Assembly (NCBI GenBank): GCA_035448545.1
Contig: DAOTJE010000006.1
Location: 124,001 to 188,000 of the forward strand
Direction: 5' to 3'
Length of the DNA stretch: 64,000 bases
Origin: Anaerobaca sp035448545
GTDB lineage: Bacteria; Planctomycetota; Phycisphaerae; Sedimentisphaerales; Anaerobacaceae
The position numbers were made by a program, and so were the translations under genes. The number at the start of each line of letters is the position of its first letter. Positions within the stretch are counted from its first letter, which is position 1. The notes beneath the pieces are model-generated. The model was not told the origin of the DNA, searched no databases, and saw only the letters and a program-made list of their open reading frames with translations. This document shows positions 43,966 to 52,571 of the stretch, piece after piece.

Positions 43966-44751
43966 ATGGAATCCATACTCAACAACGACGAGGCCATTGA
44001 ACGCATCGCGGCCAGGTTGGCGCGGAGCCGCAGCGTACTGTTCATCACCGGGGCGGGGATCTCCGCCGACTCGGGCCTGCCGACCTATCGCGGCATCGGA
44101 GGGCTTTACAACGTCAATACGACCGAGGATGGCATGCCCATCGAGCGGGCCCTCTCCGGCGAGATCATGGCCGAGCGGCCGGAACTGACCTGGAAATACC
44201 TCCACCAGATCGAGAAGAACTGCCGCGGCGCCCGACCCAACCGCGGCCATCAGGTGATCGCCGAGATGCAGGACCATTTCGAGCGGCTCTGGGTGCTCAC
44301 GCAGAACGTCGATGGGCTGCATAAGGCCGCCGGGGCACGCAACATCATCGACATTCACGGAGACCTGCACCACTTGCTCTGCACGCGCTGCGCGTACCGG
44401 CGCACGGTGGACGACTACAGTGACCTGTCGTTTCCGCCACGATGCCCTGACTGCCGTGCCATTCTCCGGCCCGACGTGGTCCTGTTCGGCGAGATGCTGG
44501 ATGAAGACAAGGTCCAGCATCTCTTCCACGAATTGAAGAAGGGATTCGATGTCGTCTTCTCCGTGGGCACGAGCAGCGTCTTTCCGTACATTGCCGAGCC
44601 GGTCCGCTTTGCCGCGCAGTTGCGAGCGACCACCGTCGAGATCAACCCGGACGTCAGCCGCGTGACCCATCTGGTTGACATCCGGCTGGCCATGCGGGCC
44701 AGCCCCGCGCTCGACGCCATCTGGAGGCGCTACCTCGAAGGCAAGGCATGA
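43966..44751 (+). CDS. Sir2-family NAD-dependent protein deacylase
   Basis: 261 residues. Rossmann and NAD motifs are GAGISADSGLPTYRG, TQNVDGLHKAAG and IDIHGDLHHLLC, the last with the catalytic His. A structural zinc is held by CTRC and CPDC. GTSSVFPYIAEP and EINPDVSRVTH complete the cofactor site. The enzyme removes acyl groups from lysines using NAD+, giving O-acyl-ADP-ribose and nicotinamide. The stop overlaps the start of the Tat esterase gene by 4 bases, an unusual pairing of cytoplasmic and exported deacylating enzymes. Confidence 0.93.
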   Translation: MESILNNDEAIERIAARLARSRSVLFITGAGISADSGLPTYRGIGGLYNVNTTEDGMPIERALSGEIMAERPELTWKYLHQIEKNCRGARPNRGHQVIAEMQDHFERLWVLTQNVDGLHKAAGARNIIDIHGDLHHLLCTRCAYRRTVDDYSDLSFPPRCPDCRAILRPDVVLFGEMLDEDKVQHLFHELKKGFDVVFSVGTSSVFPYIAEPVRFAAQLRATTVEINPDVSRVTHLVDIRLAMRASPALDAIWRRYLEGKA

Positions 44752-45815
44752 GTATGACGCGCGGACCGCAGGGCGATATCCCAAGACGAGAGTTTCTGAA
44801 GCAGTCAGCGACAGGGGTCGCCATAGTGACGGCTTCGAAGACGTTTGGCGGACCGGTCTGCGGCGAGGAGAAAGCGATGGCATCCGACGATTTGAAAACG
44901 AAGTTGCTGGCCTGCCTGGGCGGACCGTGGCCGCAGCCCTGCGACCTGCGCCCGATCGTCCGCGTGACCATCCGCAAGAAAGGCTACCGCATCGAGTCGG
45001 TGACGTACGAAGTGGAGCCGGGCGATCGCGTGCCGGCAATGCTTCTGGTGCCCGACGGCGTCGATGCCGGCCACCCTGCCGCGGCAGTGGCCGTCTGGCA
45101 CCAGCACAACGGCCAGTGGCACCTGGGCAAGAGCGAGCCGGCCGGACTGGCGGGCGACCCGATGCATCACACGGGCGTCGCGCTGGTCAAGGAGGGATAC
45201 GTCGTCCTCTGCCCCGACGCGTTGTGCTTCGAGGAAAGACAGAACGACACGCTGCGAGGTGGTGACTTCGAACGATTCGAGTTTCTCCGCTACGTCGTGG
45301 CGGGCAAGTCCATGGCCTGGAAGAACATTCTCGACATGCGCCGCGCCGTGGACTACCTCTGTTCGCGGCCCGAGGTCAGGGCCGACCGCATCGGCTGCTA
45401 CGGCCACTCGATGGGCGCCACCCACACCTGGCTCGTCGGGCCGTGGGAGCCGAGGCTGGTCTGCCTGGTCGGGAACTGCTGTCTGCCCACATACGCGGCG
45501 ATTCATCGCACGCGCATCCTGCACTGTTTCCCGAATTTCATCCCCGGCTGGTTTCAATATGGCGACACGCCGGACATCGCCGCCCTCATCGCGCCGCGAC
45601 CGCTCCATCTGAACTTCGGCGAACTCGACGGAGGCAGCCCCATCGAGGAGGTTCGCCAGGGGATCGACACCATCGCCCGGGCCTACGAACGGGCCGGAGC
45701 GACGCAGAACTTCACCCACTACATCGAACCCGGTTCCGGCCACGTCCTCTCACCCGAGATGTGGCGCCGGACCCGCGACTGGTTCCGCCGGCATCTCCTG
45801 TCCGACCGTGGATAG
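44748..45815 (+). CDS. Tat-exported alpha/beta hydrolase (dienelactone hydrolase / acetyl-esterase-like)
   Basis: 355 residues. A twin-arginine signal (PRREFLKQSATGVAIVTAS) precedes an alpha/beta-hydrolase core: VPAMLLVPDGVDAGHPAAAVAVWHQHNGQ, CPDALCFEERQ, the nucleophile elbow GCYGHSMGATHTW, and a His near SGHVLSPEMWRR. Similar proteins act on acetylated sugars or are of unknown specificity. The start codon overlaps the sirtuin stop (ATGA), so translation is coupled. It may deacetylate oligosaccharides outside the cytoplasm; this is inferred. Confidence 0.85.
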   Translation: MSMTRGPQGDIPRREFLKQSATGVAIVTASKTFGGPVCGEEKAMASDDLKTKLLACLGGPWPQPCDLRPIVRVTIRKKGYRIESVTYEVEPGDRVPAMLLVPDGVDAGHPAAAVAVWHQHNGQWHLGKSEPAGLAGDPMHHTGVALVKEGYVVLCPDALCFEERQNDTLRGGDFERFEFLRYVVAGKSMAWKNILDMRRAVDYLCSRPEVRADRIGCYGHSMGATHTWLVGPWEPRLVCLVGNCCLPTYAAIHRTRILHCFPNFIPGWFQYGDTPDIAALIAPRPLHLNFGELDGGSPIEEVRQGIDTIARAYERAGATQNFTHYIEPGSGHVLSPEMWRRTRDWFRRHLLSDRG

Positions 45816-45867
45816 GGCGCGAAGGTGCCATCGCCACGGGCGAGGAGTTCGGGCTCCGCGCGGCGCC

Positions 45868-47841
45868 TCACCACGACAACGATTCGAGGAACCGCAGGCT
45901 CTGCGGGATCTGCTGAATCACCGTGGGCGATTCGTCCTCGATGAAGTAGTGCTTTACGCCGATCTCCTGGGCGGCGCGCAGGACCGCGGGCAGGTCGATC
46001 TGGCCGGTGCCGAGGACCACGTCGTTGCGGACGTCCTCCGAGCCGGTCAGCTTGCCGGTGGCGACGCCCTTCTTCAGGTCCTTGATGTGGAACAGCTCCC
46101 AGCGGTTCGGATAGCGGCGCAGCAGCTTCACCGGGTCCTGGCCCGGGTGGACTGTCCAGAACACGTCCATCTCGTAGGTGACCAGCTCGGGCTTCGTCTC
46201 GGCCAGCAGCAGATCGAACAGCGTGCCGTCGCCGTGCGGGACGAATTCGTAGCCGTGGTTGTGATAGTAGAACTTGATGCCCTGCGCCGCGGCGACCTCG
46301 CCGGCGCGGTTGAACACGGCGGCGGCACGACGGCACAGCGCCTCGTCGAATGGACCATCGTGAGGAATCCACGCGCAGCCGGCATAAGCCAATCCCAGTG
46401 CCTTGGCCTCGGCCACCACCGCCGCCGGGTCCTTCTCCCACTGCTCATACGACCAGTGCGCCGCAATCGGCTTGAGTCCGTGCCACGCCAGGCGCTTGAG
46501 GAACTCGGCGGGCGTCAGGCCGTACGTGCCGGCCAGCTCGACCTCCACGAAGCCGAAGTTCTGCGTCAGTTGGAGTCCCAGCGCGACGTTGTCTTTGAAG
46601 ATGTCACGCAGGCTGTAGAGCTGCAGGCCGACGGGCCCGCGAAAATCGGCGCTGGTGCCGACGCCGGCAGCGCCCGGGCGTGTGCCGCCGTTGAGCCAGA
46701 CGTCCACGCGCCGGTCCTGCTGGAAGTCTTTCTGGAGGATGTCCATGTCACCGTCTCCGTCGAGATCACTGATCCGGCACTCGTGGCAGCCGATGCCCGT
46801 TGAGATCAACTGCGTCTCGAAGTTGCCCCTGCCGTCGCCGTAGAGCACCCACTGCCTGCACTTAGCTCCTGAGCCGGGGTCGTACATCTCGCCTGCGTAG
46901 ATGTCGCAGTGGCCGTCGCGGTCGAGGTCGCCGACCTGGAGGCTGTGTCCGTGATCCACGCCCTCGATCAGCACGCGCTTGACCCACGCACCGTTCCTGT
47001 ACTCGTACAGCGCCAGCGGCCCGACGCCGTCGCCCGAGCTGATCACCACCTCAGGCCGGCCGCCTTCGATCAGGTCGCCGGCCGCCGAGCGGGTAAACTG
47101 GTAGTCGTCGTCGATCACGTGGGCCTTGAACGTCGTGCCGCCAACGTGCTCGAACCAGTGGCCCCCGCCGACGATGTCGAGCTTGCCGTCGCCATTGATG
47201 TCGATCTTGGCAAAACCCTCGGGGTTGGCCTTGTCGGCGCTGAGCCTGGCGATCTCGGTGACCGGCCAGCGTTGCGTCGGGTCGGCGGGAATCTCGGCCA
47301 GGTACAACTGCTTGCCCGCGTTGTACCAGAAGGCCAGCTCGATCTCGCCGTCGCCGTCGAAATCGCCAAAGATCTGGTCGTGGTGCGTGCCTCCGACGGC
47401 AATGACCTCATGCCGCTTCCAGGGCGTTTCGGCGTCGAAGTCAGGACTCGGATTGGCCCACCACCAGACCTCGCCTGCCTTCGATTGTGCGCCCATGACG
47501 ATGTCGAGATCGCCGTCGCCGTCAATGTCGAGGACGTCGCCTCCGGCTTCGAGACGCACGCCCTCGGCGCCGTTCTCGATCGCGTACCGCGTCCAGCCGT
47601 CGGCGCTGCGCCGAAACCACGCGATCTTCTCATAGCTGGCCACGACGAAGTCGTTGACCCCGTCGCCATCGACATCGAGAATCAGCGTCGCCACCTGCCG
47701 CCCCACGTCCGGCGTGGGAATCTGCCCCGCCGTGCTCGAAAGATGCTGCCACCCCACCCGCCCCGCCCCCTGCCCGAACGCCCTCTGCCCCAAAACACAA
47801 ACCAGAATAACGAATCCGATCCCCGTGATACGCCTGGCCAT
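45868..47841 (-). CDS. Secreted VCBS/FG-GAP repeat protein fused to a xylose-isomerase-like TIM barrel
   Basis: 657 residues from ATG 47841 (AAGGAGG six bases upstream). Signal peptide MARRITGIGFVILVCVLGQRAFG. Residues about 30-395 contain at least six calcium-type repeats: DVDGDGVNDF, DIDGDGDLDI, DFDGDGEIEL, DINGDGKLDI, DLDRDGHCDI and DLDGDGDMDI, as in a seven-bladed integrin-like propeller. Residues about 410-657 are a sugar-phosphate isomerase/epimerase barrel (FRGPVGLQLYSLRD, GFVEVELAG, IKFYYHNHGYEF, TYEMDVFWTVHPG, LFHIKDLKKG, YFIEDES) with plausible metal ligands Glu, His, Asp, Glu. Both domains are common in planctomycetes, but an exported fusion of the two is notable. Confidence 0.88.
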   Translation of the reverse strand: MARRITGIGFVILVCVLGQRAFGQGAGRVGWQHLSSTAGQIPTPDVGRQVATLILDVDGDGVNDFVVASYEKIAWFRRSADGWTRYAIENGAEGVRLEAGGDVLDIDGDGDLDIVMGAQSKAGEVWWWANPSPDFDAETPWKRHEVIAVGGTHHDQIFGDFDGDGEIELAFWYNAGKQLYLAEIPADPTQRWPVTEIARLSADKANPEGFAKIDINGDGKLDIVGGGHWFEHVGGTTFKAHVIDDDYQFTRSAAGDLIEGGRPEVVISSGDGVGPLALYEYRNGAWVKRVLIEGVDHGHSLQVGDLDRDGHCDIYAGEMYDPGSGAKCRQWVLYGDGRGNFETQLISTGIGCHECRISDLDGDGDMDILQKDFQQDRRVDVWLNGGTRPGAAGVGTSADFRGPVGLQLYSLRDIFKDNVALGLQLTQNFGFVEVELAGTYGLTPAEFLKRLAWHGLKPIAAHWSYEQWEKDPAAVVAEAKALGLAYAGCAWIPHDGPFDEALCRRAAAVFNRAGEVAAAQGIKFYYHNHGYEFVPHGDGTLFDLLLAETKPELVTYEMDVFWTVHPGQDPVKLLRRYPNRWELFHIKDLKKGVATGKLTGSEDVRNDVVLGTGQIDLPAVLRAAQEIGVKHYFIEDESPTVIQQIPQSLRFLESLSW

Positions 47842-48080
47842 GCGGAACCTCCTTCGCTTTCTTGTCCTATCCCAATCCCCCGCCCCCCGGCGGACCCAAC
47901 CGCCCCACGCCCCGACCACACTAAACCCCCGGCAATCCAATTTCAACTGCCTTCTGCGGACTTGGGGGATGCCGCTTACGGAAAACACATCGAAATCTTG
48001 CGCGGCGGTAACGGTGGGCGGCGAGAATGCGGCTGTATGAATGTGTGAGAAATTGAGGCGCATGCATTTGGAGGATGCAC

Positions 48081-48353
48081 ATGACTGCTTATGCGGAGAT
48101 GTACGACTACGACTGCGGCGCGCAGACCGTCGAGCTGGGATACTTCAGCGAGCTCGAACTGAACGCCTTCTCTTTGCTGATTCAGTGCCGCCGGAGCCTG
48201 CCGATCTACCTCGGCGACGGCTGGCGCTGCCAGACCTGCGGGTGTGAGCGAGACGACCTCATCGATATGGCCGACCACATCCTCGATAGCCACTCGGCCG
48301 AGCCGCTCAACGAGGAGGACCTGCTGGAGCTGCAATCGCGACGCTGCGCGTGA
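48081..48353 (+). CDS. Small protein with C2H2-like zinc motif
   Basis: 90 residues. The ATG at 48081 sits six bases after TTGGAGG; an ATG at 48075 touches the ribosome site and is unlikely. The motif CQTCGCERDDLIDMADHILDSH places two Cys and His residues as in C2H2-type fingers, an arrangement rare in bacteria. The N-terminal half is acidic and aromatic (MTAYAEMYDYDCGAQTVELGYFSELELNAFSLLIQCRRSLPIYLGDGW). No neighbour suggests a function. Confidence 0.7.
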   Translation: MTAYAEMYDYDCGAQTVELGYFSELELNAFSLLIQCRRSLPIYLGDGWRCQTCGCERDDLIDMADHILDSHSAEPLNEEDLLELQSRRCA

Positions 48354-48405
48354 ACCGACCATCCCCGATTCGCCTGCGGCGGATTGAGGCTGTCGCACGC
48401 TGTGC

Positions 48406-49002
48406 CTACGGCAACCGGGGGACGAGGATACCGTTGTCGCCGCCGAGCATCTCGCCTTTGCCGGTCAGGTGCCAGCGTCCGACGAGGGCGGCGGTGACGG
48501 CATCGAGCTCGTCGCCGGTCATCTCGGCGGTCAGGCCCTTGACGCCGAGATGGGCCAGACCGTGCAGGAGCCCCGTGCGGTCCTGGTGCTGGCGCGGGAT
48601 GTGCCAAAGGTCCTGCGCAGCGCCGGGGTAGCATTCGACGACGGAGAAGCCCAGCGCTTTGATCTTCGCCTTCATGGCCATGCCGCGTACGGTCAGCATG
48701 CGCATCGGACCGAGCGTGATGGGGAAGAACCGAATCTTGCGCCGGCGCAATTCGCGGTCGCAGTCGCGAAGGTGCTCGCCGGCGCGATCGTGGATGCTTG
48801 TGCGTCCGGGGGGCAGGCTCAGCGGTGCATCGATTGGAACCAAGTCGGGCTTCGCCTGCTCGATCACGTGGAGAATCTCCTCGTCACCATACGCGACCTG
48901 CGTCTGCGCCCTGAGGCCGCGCAGCACGCACAGCCCCGTCGGCCGGCGAGGCGAACCCGCCAGATCGATGCCGACCACTATGATCCGTTTACCACCCGCC
49001 AT
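48406..49002 (-). CDS. DUF429 (COG2410-like) predicted RNase H-fold protein
   Basis: 198 residues from ATG 49002; the longer frame to 49086 runs into repeat DNA. Family marks: IIVVGIDLAGSPRRPTGLCVL at the N-terminus, VPIDAPLSLPPGRTS, RFFPITLGPMRMLTVRGMAMK, VVECYPGAAQDLW and GDELDAVTAALVG. The acids in GIDLA, IDAPL, ECYP and DELDA match the RNase H-like catalytic cluster, hence the prediction of a nuclease. No experimental role is known to me. Confidence 0.82.
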   Translation of the reverse strand: MAGGKRIIVVGIDLAGSPRRPTGLCVLRGLRAQTQVAYGDEEILHVIEQAKPDLVPIDAPLSLPPGRTSIHDRAGEHLRDCDRELRRRKIRFFPITLGPMRMLTVRGMAMKAKIKALGFSVVECYPGAAQDLWHIPRQHQDRTGLLHGLAHLGVKGLTAEMTGDELDAVTAALVGRWHLTGKGEMLGGDNGILVPRLP

Positions 49003-49336
49003 GCGGACCGACCTCGATACACTCGCCACCTTGTGTCGTTCTGCTCCAGTCGACTCAGGGGCCGTTTCTGTCCTCTGGAGCGCCAAGATGTTCCATTCGG
49101 CCCATCTTCTTGCTGTGTCTTGCCTGCCTCTGCATCCCTGTTTGTCACCCCGAGCGCAGTCGAGGGGTCCGGCCAGGGATGTGGAGTGGGCCGCATTCGC
49201 GACCAGATTTCCGTTCGACTTCGCTCAGGACAGGCTCTCGACGTTGCTCGGAATGACAGAGTCGTGCGGAGCGTTTCTTCGCTTTCACAGCCATGTCGCC
49301 TTCTGCTCCGCGCTCTGGTGTCACACAGTGTGGCGG
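49003..49336. other. Intergenic stretch filled by a dispersed repeat
   Basis: About 330 bases between the DUF429 gene and the GH43-like gene. The central half is a dispersed repeat copy (49140-49270); the rest shows no gene, RNA or clear promoter. Confidence 0.5.
49140..49270. repeat. Dispersed repeat, second copy of the GTCATTTCGACC family
   Basis: Contains GTCACCCCGAGCGCAGTCG, CCAGATTTCCGTTCGACTTCG, CTCAGGACAGGCTCTCG and GGAATGACAGAG. The order matches the reverse complement of 18490-18600. It looks like a mosaic of two half-elements back to back. Confidence 0.6.
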
Positions 49337-50347
49337 TTATTTTCCGGTGAACTCGCGGGTGATCCGCAGGGTCTCGCCGGTGTCTTCCATCTCGAAGAGG
49401 TGCGGCTGGGCGTCGCGGTTGTTGGGTGAGTGTAGCACCATCATCAGTCGCGGGGCGTCGGGATCGAGGGTCGTGAAGAGCATGCCGTGGCCGCCGTCCC
49501 TGGCGTAGATGGGTTCGGCCTGCTGCCGCCAGGGTCCGGCGAGCCTGCCGGAGTCGCTGATCGCGATGCCCGTGGTGTAGCCGCTGTAGCCGCCGCTGGT
49601 CCAGATCATGAACAGCTTGCCCGACTTGCTGGCGTACAGGTACGGTCCATCGGTGACGTGACAACCGTACTGGTCGGACTTCTTGCTCCACTTGGCGTCG
49701 CTGCCGTGGAACAGCCGCTTGGGCTCGCCCACCGTCGCGGACAGGTCGTCTTTGAGCTGGATGTACTCGACGGTGCCGTCCTTGATCTGCACCCATTCGT
49801 GGCAGAAGACCATGTACGGTGTGCCGTCCTCGACCCACAGTGTGCCGTCGAGCGTCATCATGTCGGTCGGCAGGGTCGAATGGTTGGCGAACGGAGCGAA
49901 CGGCCCGGTCGGCCGGTCCGCTGCGAGGACCTGCGAGCCCCGCGTCACACGGGGCAGCCAGTCGCGCCACTGCTCGGCGAAGCGGTTGCGCGTGTCGAAC
50001 GTCAGGAACAGATAGTACTTGTCCCTGTACTTGTGCATCTCGGGTGCCCAGATGTTCACCACGCGGATGTCGCCCCAGATGTCGTCGGGCGTGCGGAAGA
50101 TCGTCCGGGGCCCCTGCCAGGTCTTGAGGTCCCTGCTGGTGTAGATGCGCACGCTGTTGAAGCCTGGGCCGACCATGTAATAGGTCCCGCTGGCCGCATC
50201 CGGCAGAATGCAGACGTCCCGCAGGTAGATCTCCGACAGGTGGACGATGTCGTTGGAGTCCTCGATCATCCGACGGCGCTGCCCCCCTGCCGCCATTGCC
50301 GAAACCAGAACCAACACCAGAATCACGCTCGCTCTTCCTGTGCTCAT
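49337..50347 (-). CDS. Secreted GH43-like five-bladed propeller glycosidase
   Basis: 336 residues from ATG 50347 (AAGGA upstream). Signal peptide MSTGRASVILVLVLVSAMAAGG. The propeller is recognisable from LRDVCILPDAASGTYYMVG (catalytic base Asp in RDVCIL), SRDLKTWQGP, NIWAPEMHKYRDKYYLFLTFD, MTLDGTLWVEDGTPYMVFCHEW (middle Asp), and ISDSGRLAGPW. The last acid is not pinpointed. GH43-type enzymes act on arabinan, xylan and galactan linkages. The downstream zinc-ribbon membrane protein gene lies on the same strand, upstream in transcription, 35 bases away. Confidence 0.85.
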   Translation of the reverse strand: MSTGRASVILVLVLVSAMAAGGQRRRMIEDSNDIVHLSEIYLRDVCILPDAASGTYYMVGPGFNSVRIYTSRDLKTWQGPRTIFRTPDDIWGDIRVVNIWAPEMHKYRDKYYLFLTFDTRNRFAEQWRDWLPRVTRGSQVLAADRPTGPFAPFANHSTLPTDMMTLDGTLWVEDGTPYMVFCHEWVQIKDGTVEYIQLKDDLSATVGEPKRLFHGSDAKWSKKSDQYGCHVTDGPYLYASKSGKLFMIWTSGGYSGYTTGIAISDSGRLAGPWRQQAEPIYARDGGHGMLFTTLDPDAPRLMMVLHSPNNRDAQPHLFEMEDTGETLRITREFTGK

Positions 50348-50382
50348 CGCCGTTCCTTTCGCGCATCCGTTTCGCGGGACGG

Positions 50383-50727
50383 TCATTCGCTGCGGCCCAC
50401 GCTGTCGTCCTGATCCGGGGTGTCCTCTGTCTTGTCAGTGGACCGGAACAGCAGGCCGATCAGCATGATCGGGACGTTCCACACGACCATGAGCAGGCGG
50501 AACAGCCGGCCCGCGAGGGAGACGTCGCGGTATCCGATCTGACGCCAGGCCTGCCCCCAGACGCTCGCCTGCCAGCGAATGCTCTCCACGGGCAGATAAT
50601 GCGTGAGCTGGCCCGTTGCGGCGCCGCAGTTGGGACAATAGTGCGCCAGCGGGTCTACCGGCCGGAAACACCGGATGCACACCGGCGACTGGCCGCCCTC
50701 TTCATCTGGAATGTCCTTCGCTTCCAT
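50383..50727 (-). CDS. Small zinc-ribbon membrane protein
   Basis: 114 residues with ribosome site AAGGAG. The N-terminal half has a zinc ribbon CIRCFRPVDPLAHYCPNC, and one hydrophobic segment (LFRLLMVVWNVPIMLIGLLF, about 78-97) precedes a charged tail rich in Asp. No enzymatic motif. It could be a membrane-associated regulator. It immediately precedes the GH43-like gene on the same strand. Confidence 0.65.
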   Translation of the reverse strand: MEAKDIPDEEGGQSPVCIRCFRPVDPLAHYCPNCGAATGQLTHYLPVESIRWQASVWGQAWRQIGYRDVSLAGRLFRLLMVVWNVPIMLIGLLFRSTDKTEDTPDQDDSVGRSE

Positions 50728-50995
50728 CGAATTTCTCCTTTGCGGCTATTCCCGTCTGCCATTGTGCCGGATCGTGTTTCCTCGCCAGGTCGCAGACGAT
50801 CTTGTAGAGCGCCGGCAGGGCTCGGACCAGAACCGCATGCGGGACCAGTCCGCCGTATCCACCCGGCCAGGCCGAGAACCCGCCCGGTTTCTTCGCCGAG
50901 GTGCCACAACAGGATTTTACACGTTGTACGGCGGAACACAACCTCTGCGGCGGGCGACGGGATAAGGCGTCGATCCCTGCCGGGTTGCGATCCAT
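50702..50995 (-). CDS. Doubtful small hypothetical protein
   Basis: A 97-codon frame whose second half (GGLVPHAVLVRALPALYKIVCDLARKHDPAQWQTG) has protein-like composition, while the first half is Arg/Pro-rich. It overlaps the next gene by 26 bases. No ribosome site or family is recognised. It may be a remnant or chance frame. Confidence 0.3.
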   Translation of the reverse strand: MDRNPAGIDALSRRPPQRLCSAVQRVKSCCGTSAKKPGGFSAWPGGYGGLVPHAVLVRALPALYKIVCDLARKHDPAQWQTGIAAKEKFDGSEGHSR

Positions 50996-51020
50996 TGGGT
51001 GCTCTCAAGCGGATGTCATG

Positions 51021-52313
51021 CTACCTCTGTTCGAGCCACTGTCTCAACGGTTTGGATTCAGGGTAGTTTGATTCGGTGCTTTGGAGTTCGGAAATGATCT
51101 CGTCGCGGTCGTTCCAGATGGCCTTGTACCTGATGTTGATACCGGCCTCATCGCAGATCTTCATGGCACGGGCGGTGTCGCTGGCGCTGATCGCCCGTGC
51201 GGGGAAGCCAAACGGGCTGGTTGTGAGAATGCCGAGATCCTCGTAGTCGGCATCGTCCGTCACGATCCAGACGGCCGCTTGTCGAACGTCGGCGCTGACG
51301 TTGGCCTGGGCCAGAACGGGCATGAGCTGCGCCAACTGCCACTCGGGGGGTGACCTGCGCACCATGAAACAGTCGCCGGCCCGCGGGACCTTTCTTGCCC
51401 TGTTGGCGCAGGCTACCGCGACGGAGACGGACTGCCATTCGTCCGACGTCAGTCGGACCTTGCTCTCCGCCGTGGTGACCATGTTCTGGACGGACGAATC
51501 GACCGCTACGAAGAAGGTGCCGACCGGGATGCGGAGGGCGAGCGGGTAAGGGACCAGCTTGCACATGCGCACGGTGATTTCCTGGATGTCGTCCCCACGG
51601 ACAACCACGTCGATCTTCTCTTCTTCAAACAGGCTGACCAGGTCTCGCTCTTCGCTGAGGTCCCTGATGGCCTGCCGAACGCGTCCTTCCTCTTGATGGC
51701 CGGGGAAGTCTTCGAGAAACTGCTGGAACGAGGCGACGGTCCCGATCTTCATCGCGGCCGCAACGGGCGCGCGATCCGTCTTGAGAGCCGCAGCCCTCGA
51801 TCTTGCTTCCTGCACGTGTTGCCCCTGGGGCAGGGCGCCGCAGTAGTCCTGGTAGGATCGGATAGTGTGGGCGGTGGTGGCCTCGTGCCAGCGTAGAGAG
51901 TCTATGTTGTCCCCGGCCGTGGCGACGTGCTTGCCCTCCGGGTGCAGTTGCAGATAGCGTTCGAACCCCTCGACCGTATTGTTGGTTGTGGCCTCCTGCC
52001 AGTGCAGGGCGTCAATGTGATCCCGGGCCTCGGCGGCGTGCCTGCCCTCACTGTGGAATCGCAGATACTGTTCGTACTCCTCGACCGTGTTGACTGCCTG
52101 CGCGTTAGCCCAGCCGCGTTCGTCATGCCGCCTCTGGGCTTCCCTGGCGTGGCGTCCATCAGGCCACGTCTCTACATACGACCTATAACCGGCTGCCCGG
52201 TCCCGGTGGGCGGCCCAGCGCCAATGGATTTCATCCCGGGTGGTGGGAATGATGGCGAGTGCCGGAGCCACCACGGCGAGCACGCCGAGGCCGATACCGA
52301 TAGTCCTCTTCAT
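51021..52313 (-). CDS. Membrane-anchored repeat protein of unknown function
   Basis: 430 residues. One N-terminal membrane segment (TIGIGLGVLAVVAPALAII) anchors the protein. Residues about 30-190 contain four to five copies of a ~38-residue helical repeat with pattern WxxAxxxxTxxxYxxYLxxxPxGxHxxEA (RAAGYRSYVETWPDGRHAREA, TVEEYEQYLRFHSEGRHAAEA, TVEGFERYLQLHPEGKHVATA, TIRSYQDYCGALPQGQHVQEA). Similar repeats occur in caspase-like and kinase-like signalling proteins. The second half (about 215-430) is beta-rich with VDSSVQNMVTTAE and an alpha/beta tail with AVWIVTDDADYEDLGIL; I cannot assign it. Confidence 0.75.
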   Translation of the reverse strand: MKRTIGIGLGVLAVVAPALAIIPTTRDEIHWRWAAHRDRAAGYRSYVETWPDGRHAREAQRRHDERGWANAQAVNTVEEYEQYLRFHSEGRHAAEARDHIDALHWQEATTNNTVEGFERYLQLHPEGKHVATAGDNIDSLRWHEATTAHTIRSYQDYCGALPQGQHVQEARSRAAALKTDRAPVAAAMKIGTVASFQQFLEDFPGHQEEGRVRQAIRDLSEERDLVSLFEEEKIDVVVRGDDIQEITVRMCKLVPYPLALRIPVGTFFVAVDSSVQNMVTTAESKVRLTSDEWQSVSVAVACANRARKVPRAGDCFMVRRSPPEWQLAQLMPVLAQANVSADVRQAAVWIVTDDADYEDLGILTTSPFGFPARAISASDTARAMKICDEAGINIRYKAIWNDRDEIISELQSTESNYPESKPLRQWLEQR

Positions 52314-52571
52314 GGTTGTCTTTGCCCTTCTGACATGTCTCGACCACCGTCACGCGAGATTCTGTATGGTACCTGGTGTCCTCTCCAGTGTTCGGAGAAC
52401 GGCACATGGGCTACACAGACGGCCATCTGTTCATCCGCTGCGGGGCGCGCCCCTCCCAACGTCCATTCCCTCGGTATGGCGGCCTCCAGTATCTGATGTT
52501 ATCGGCAAAACGGGGAAGTCAAATCAGCAAAAAGCGGACAGGCGCTTTGCCCGGCGGGCGGGTTTTGCGGG
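52314..52571. other. Divergent intergenic region, no gene
   Basis: Separates the leftward repeat protein gene from threonine synthase. Apart from the thrC promoter at its right end no feature was identified. Confidence 0.4.

Noticed and set aside
42529..45039. Very long minus-strand frame extending the COG1900 gene upstream
   Set aside because: The extra ~440 codons are antisense to the sirtuin and esterase genes and have Arg/Pro-rich, unprotein-like composition. The family start at 43719 has a promoter and a sensible ribosome site.
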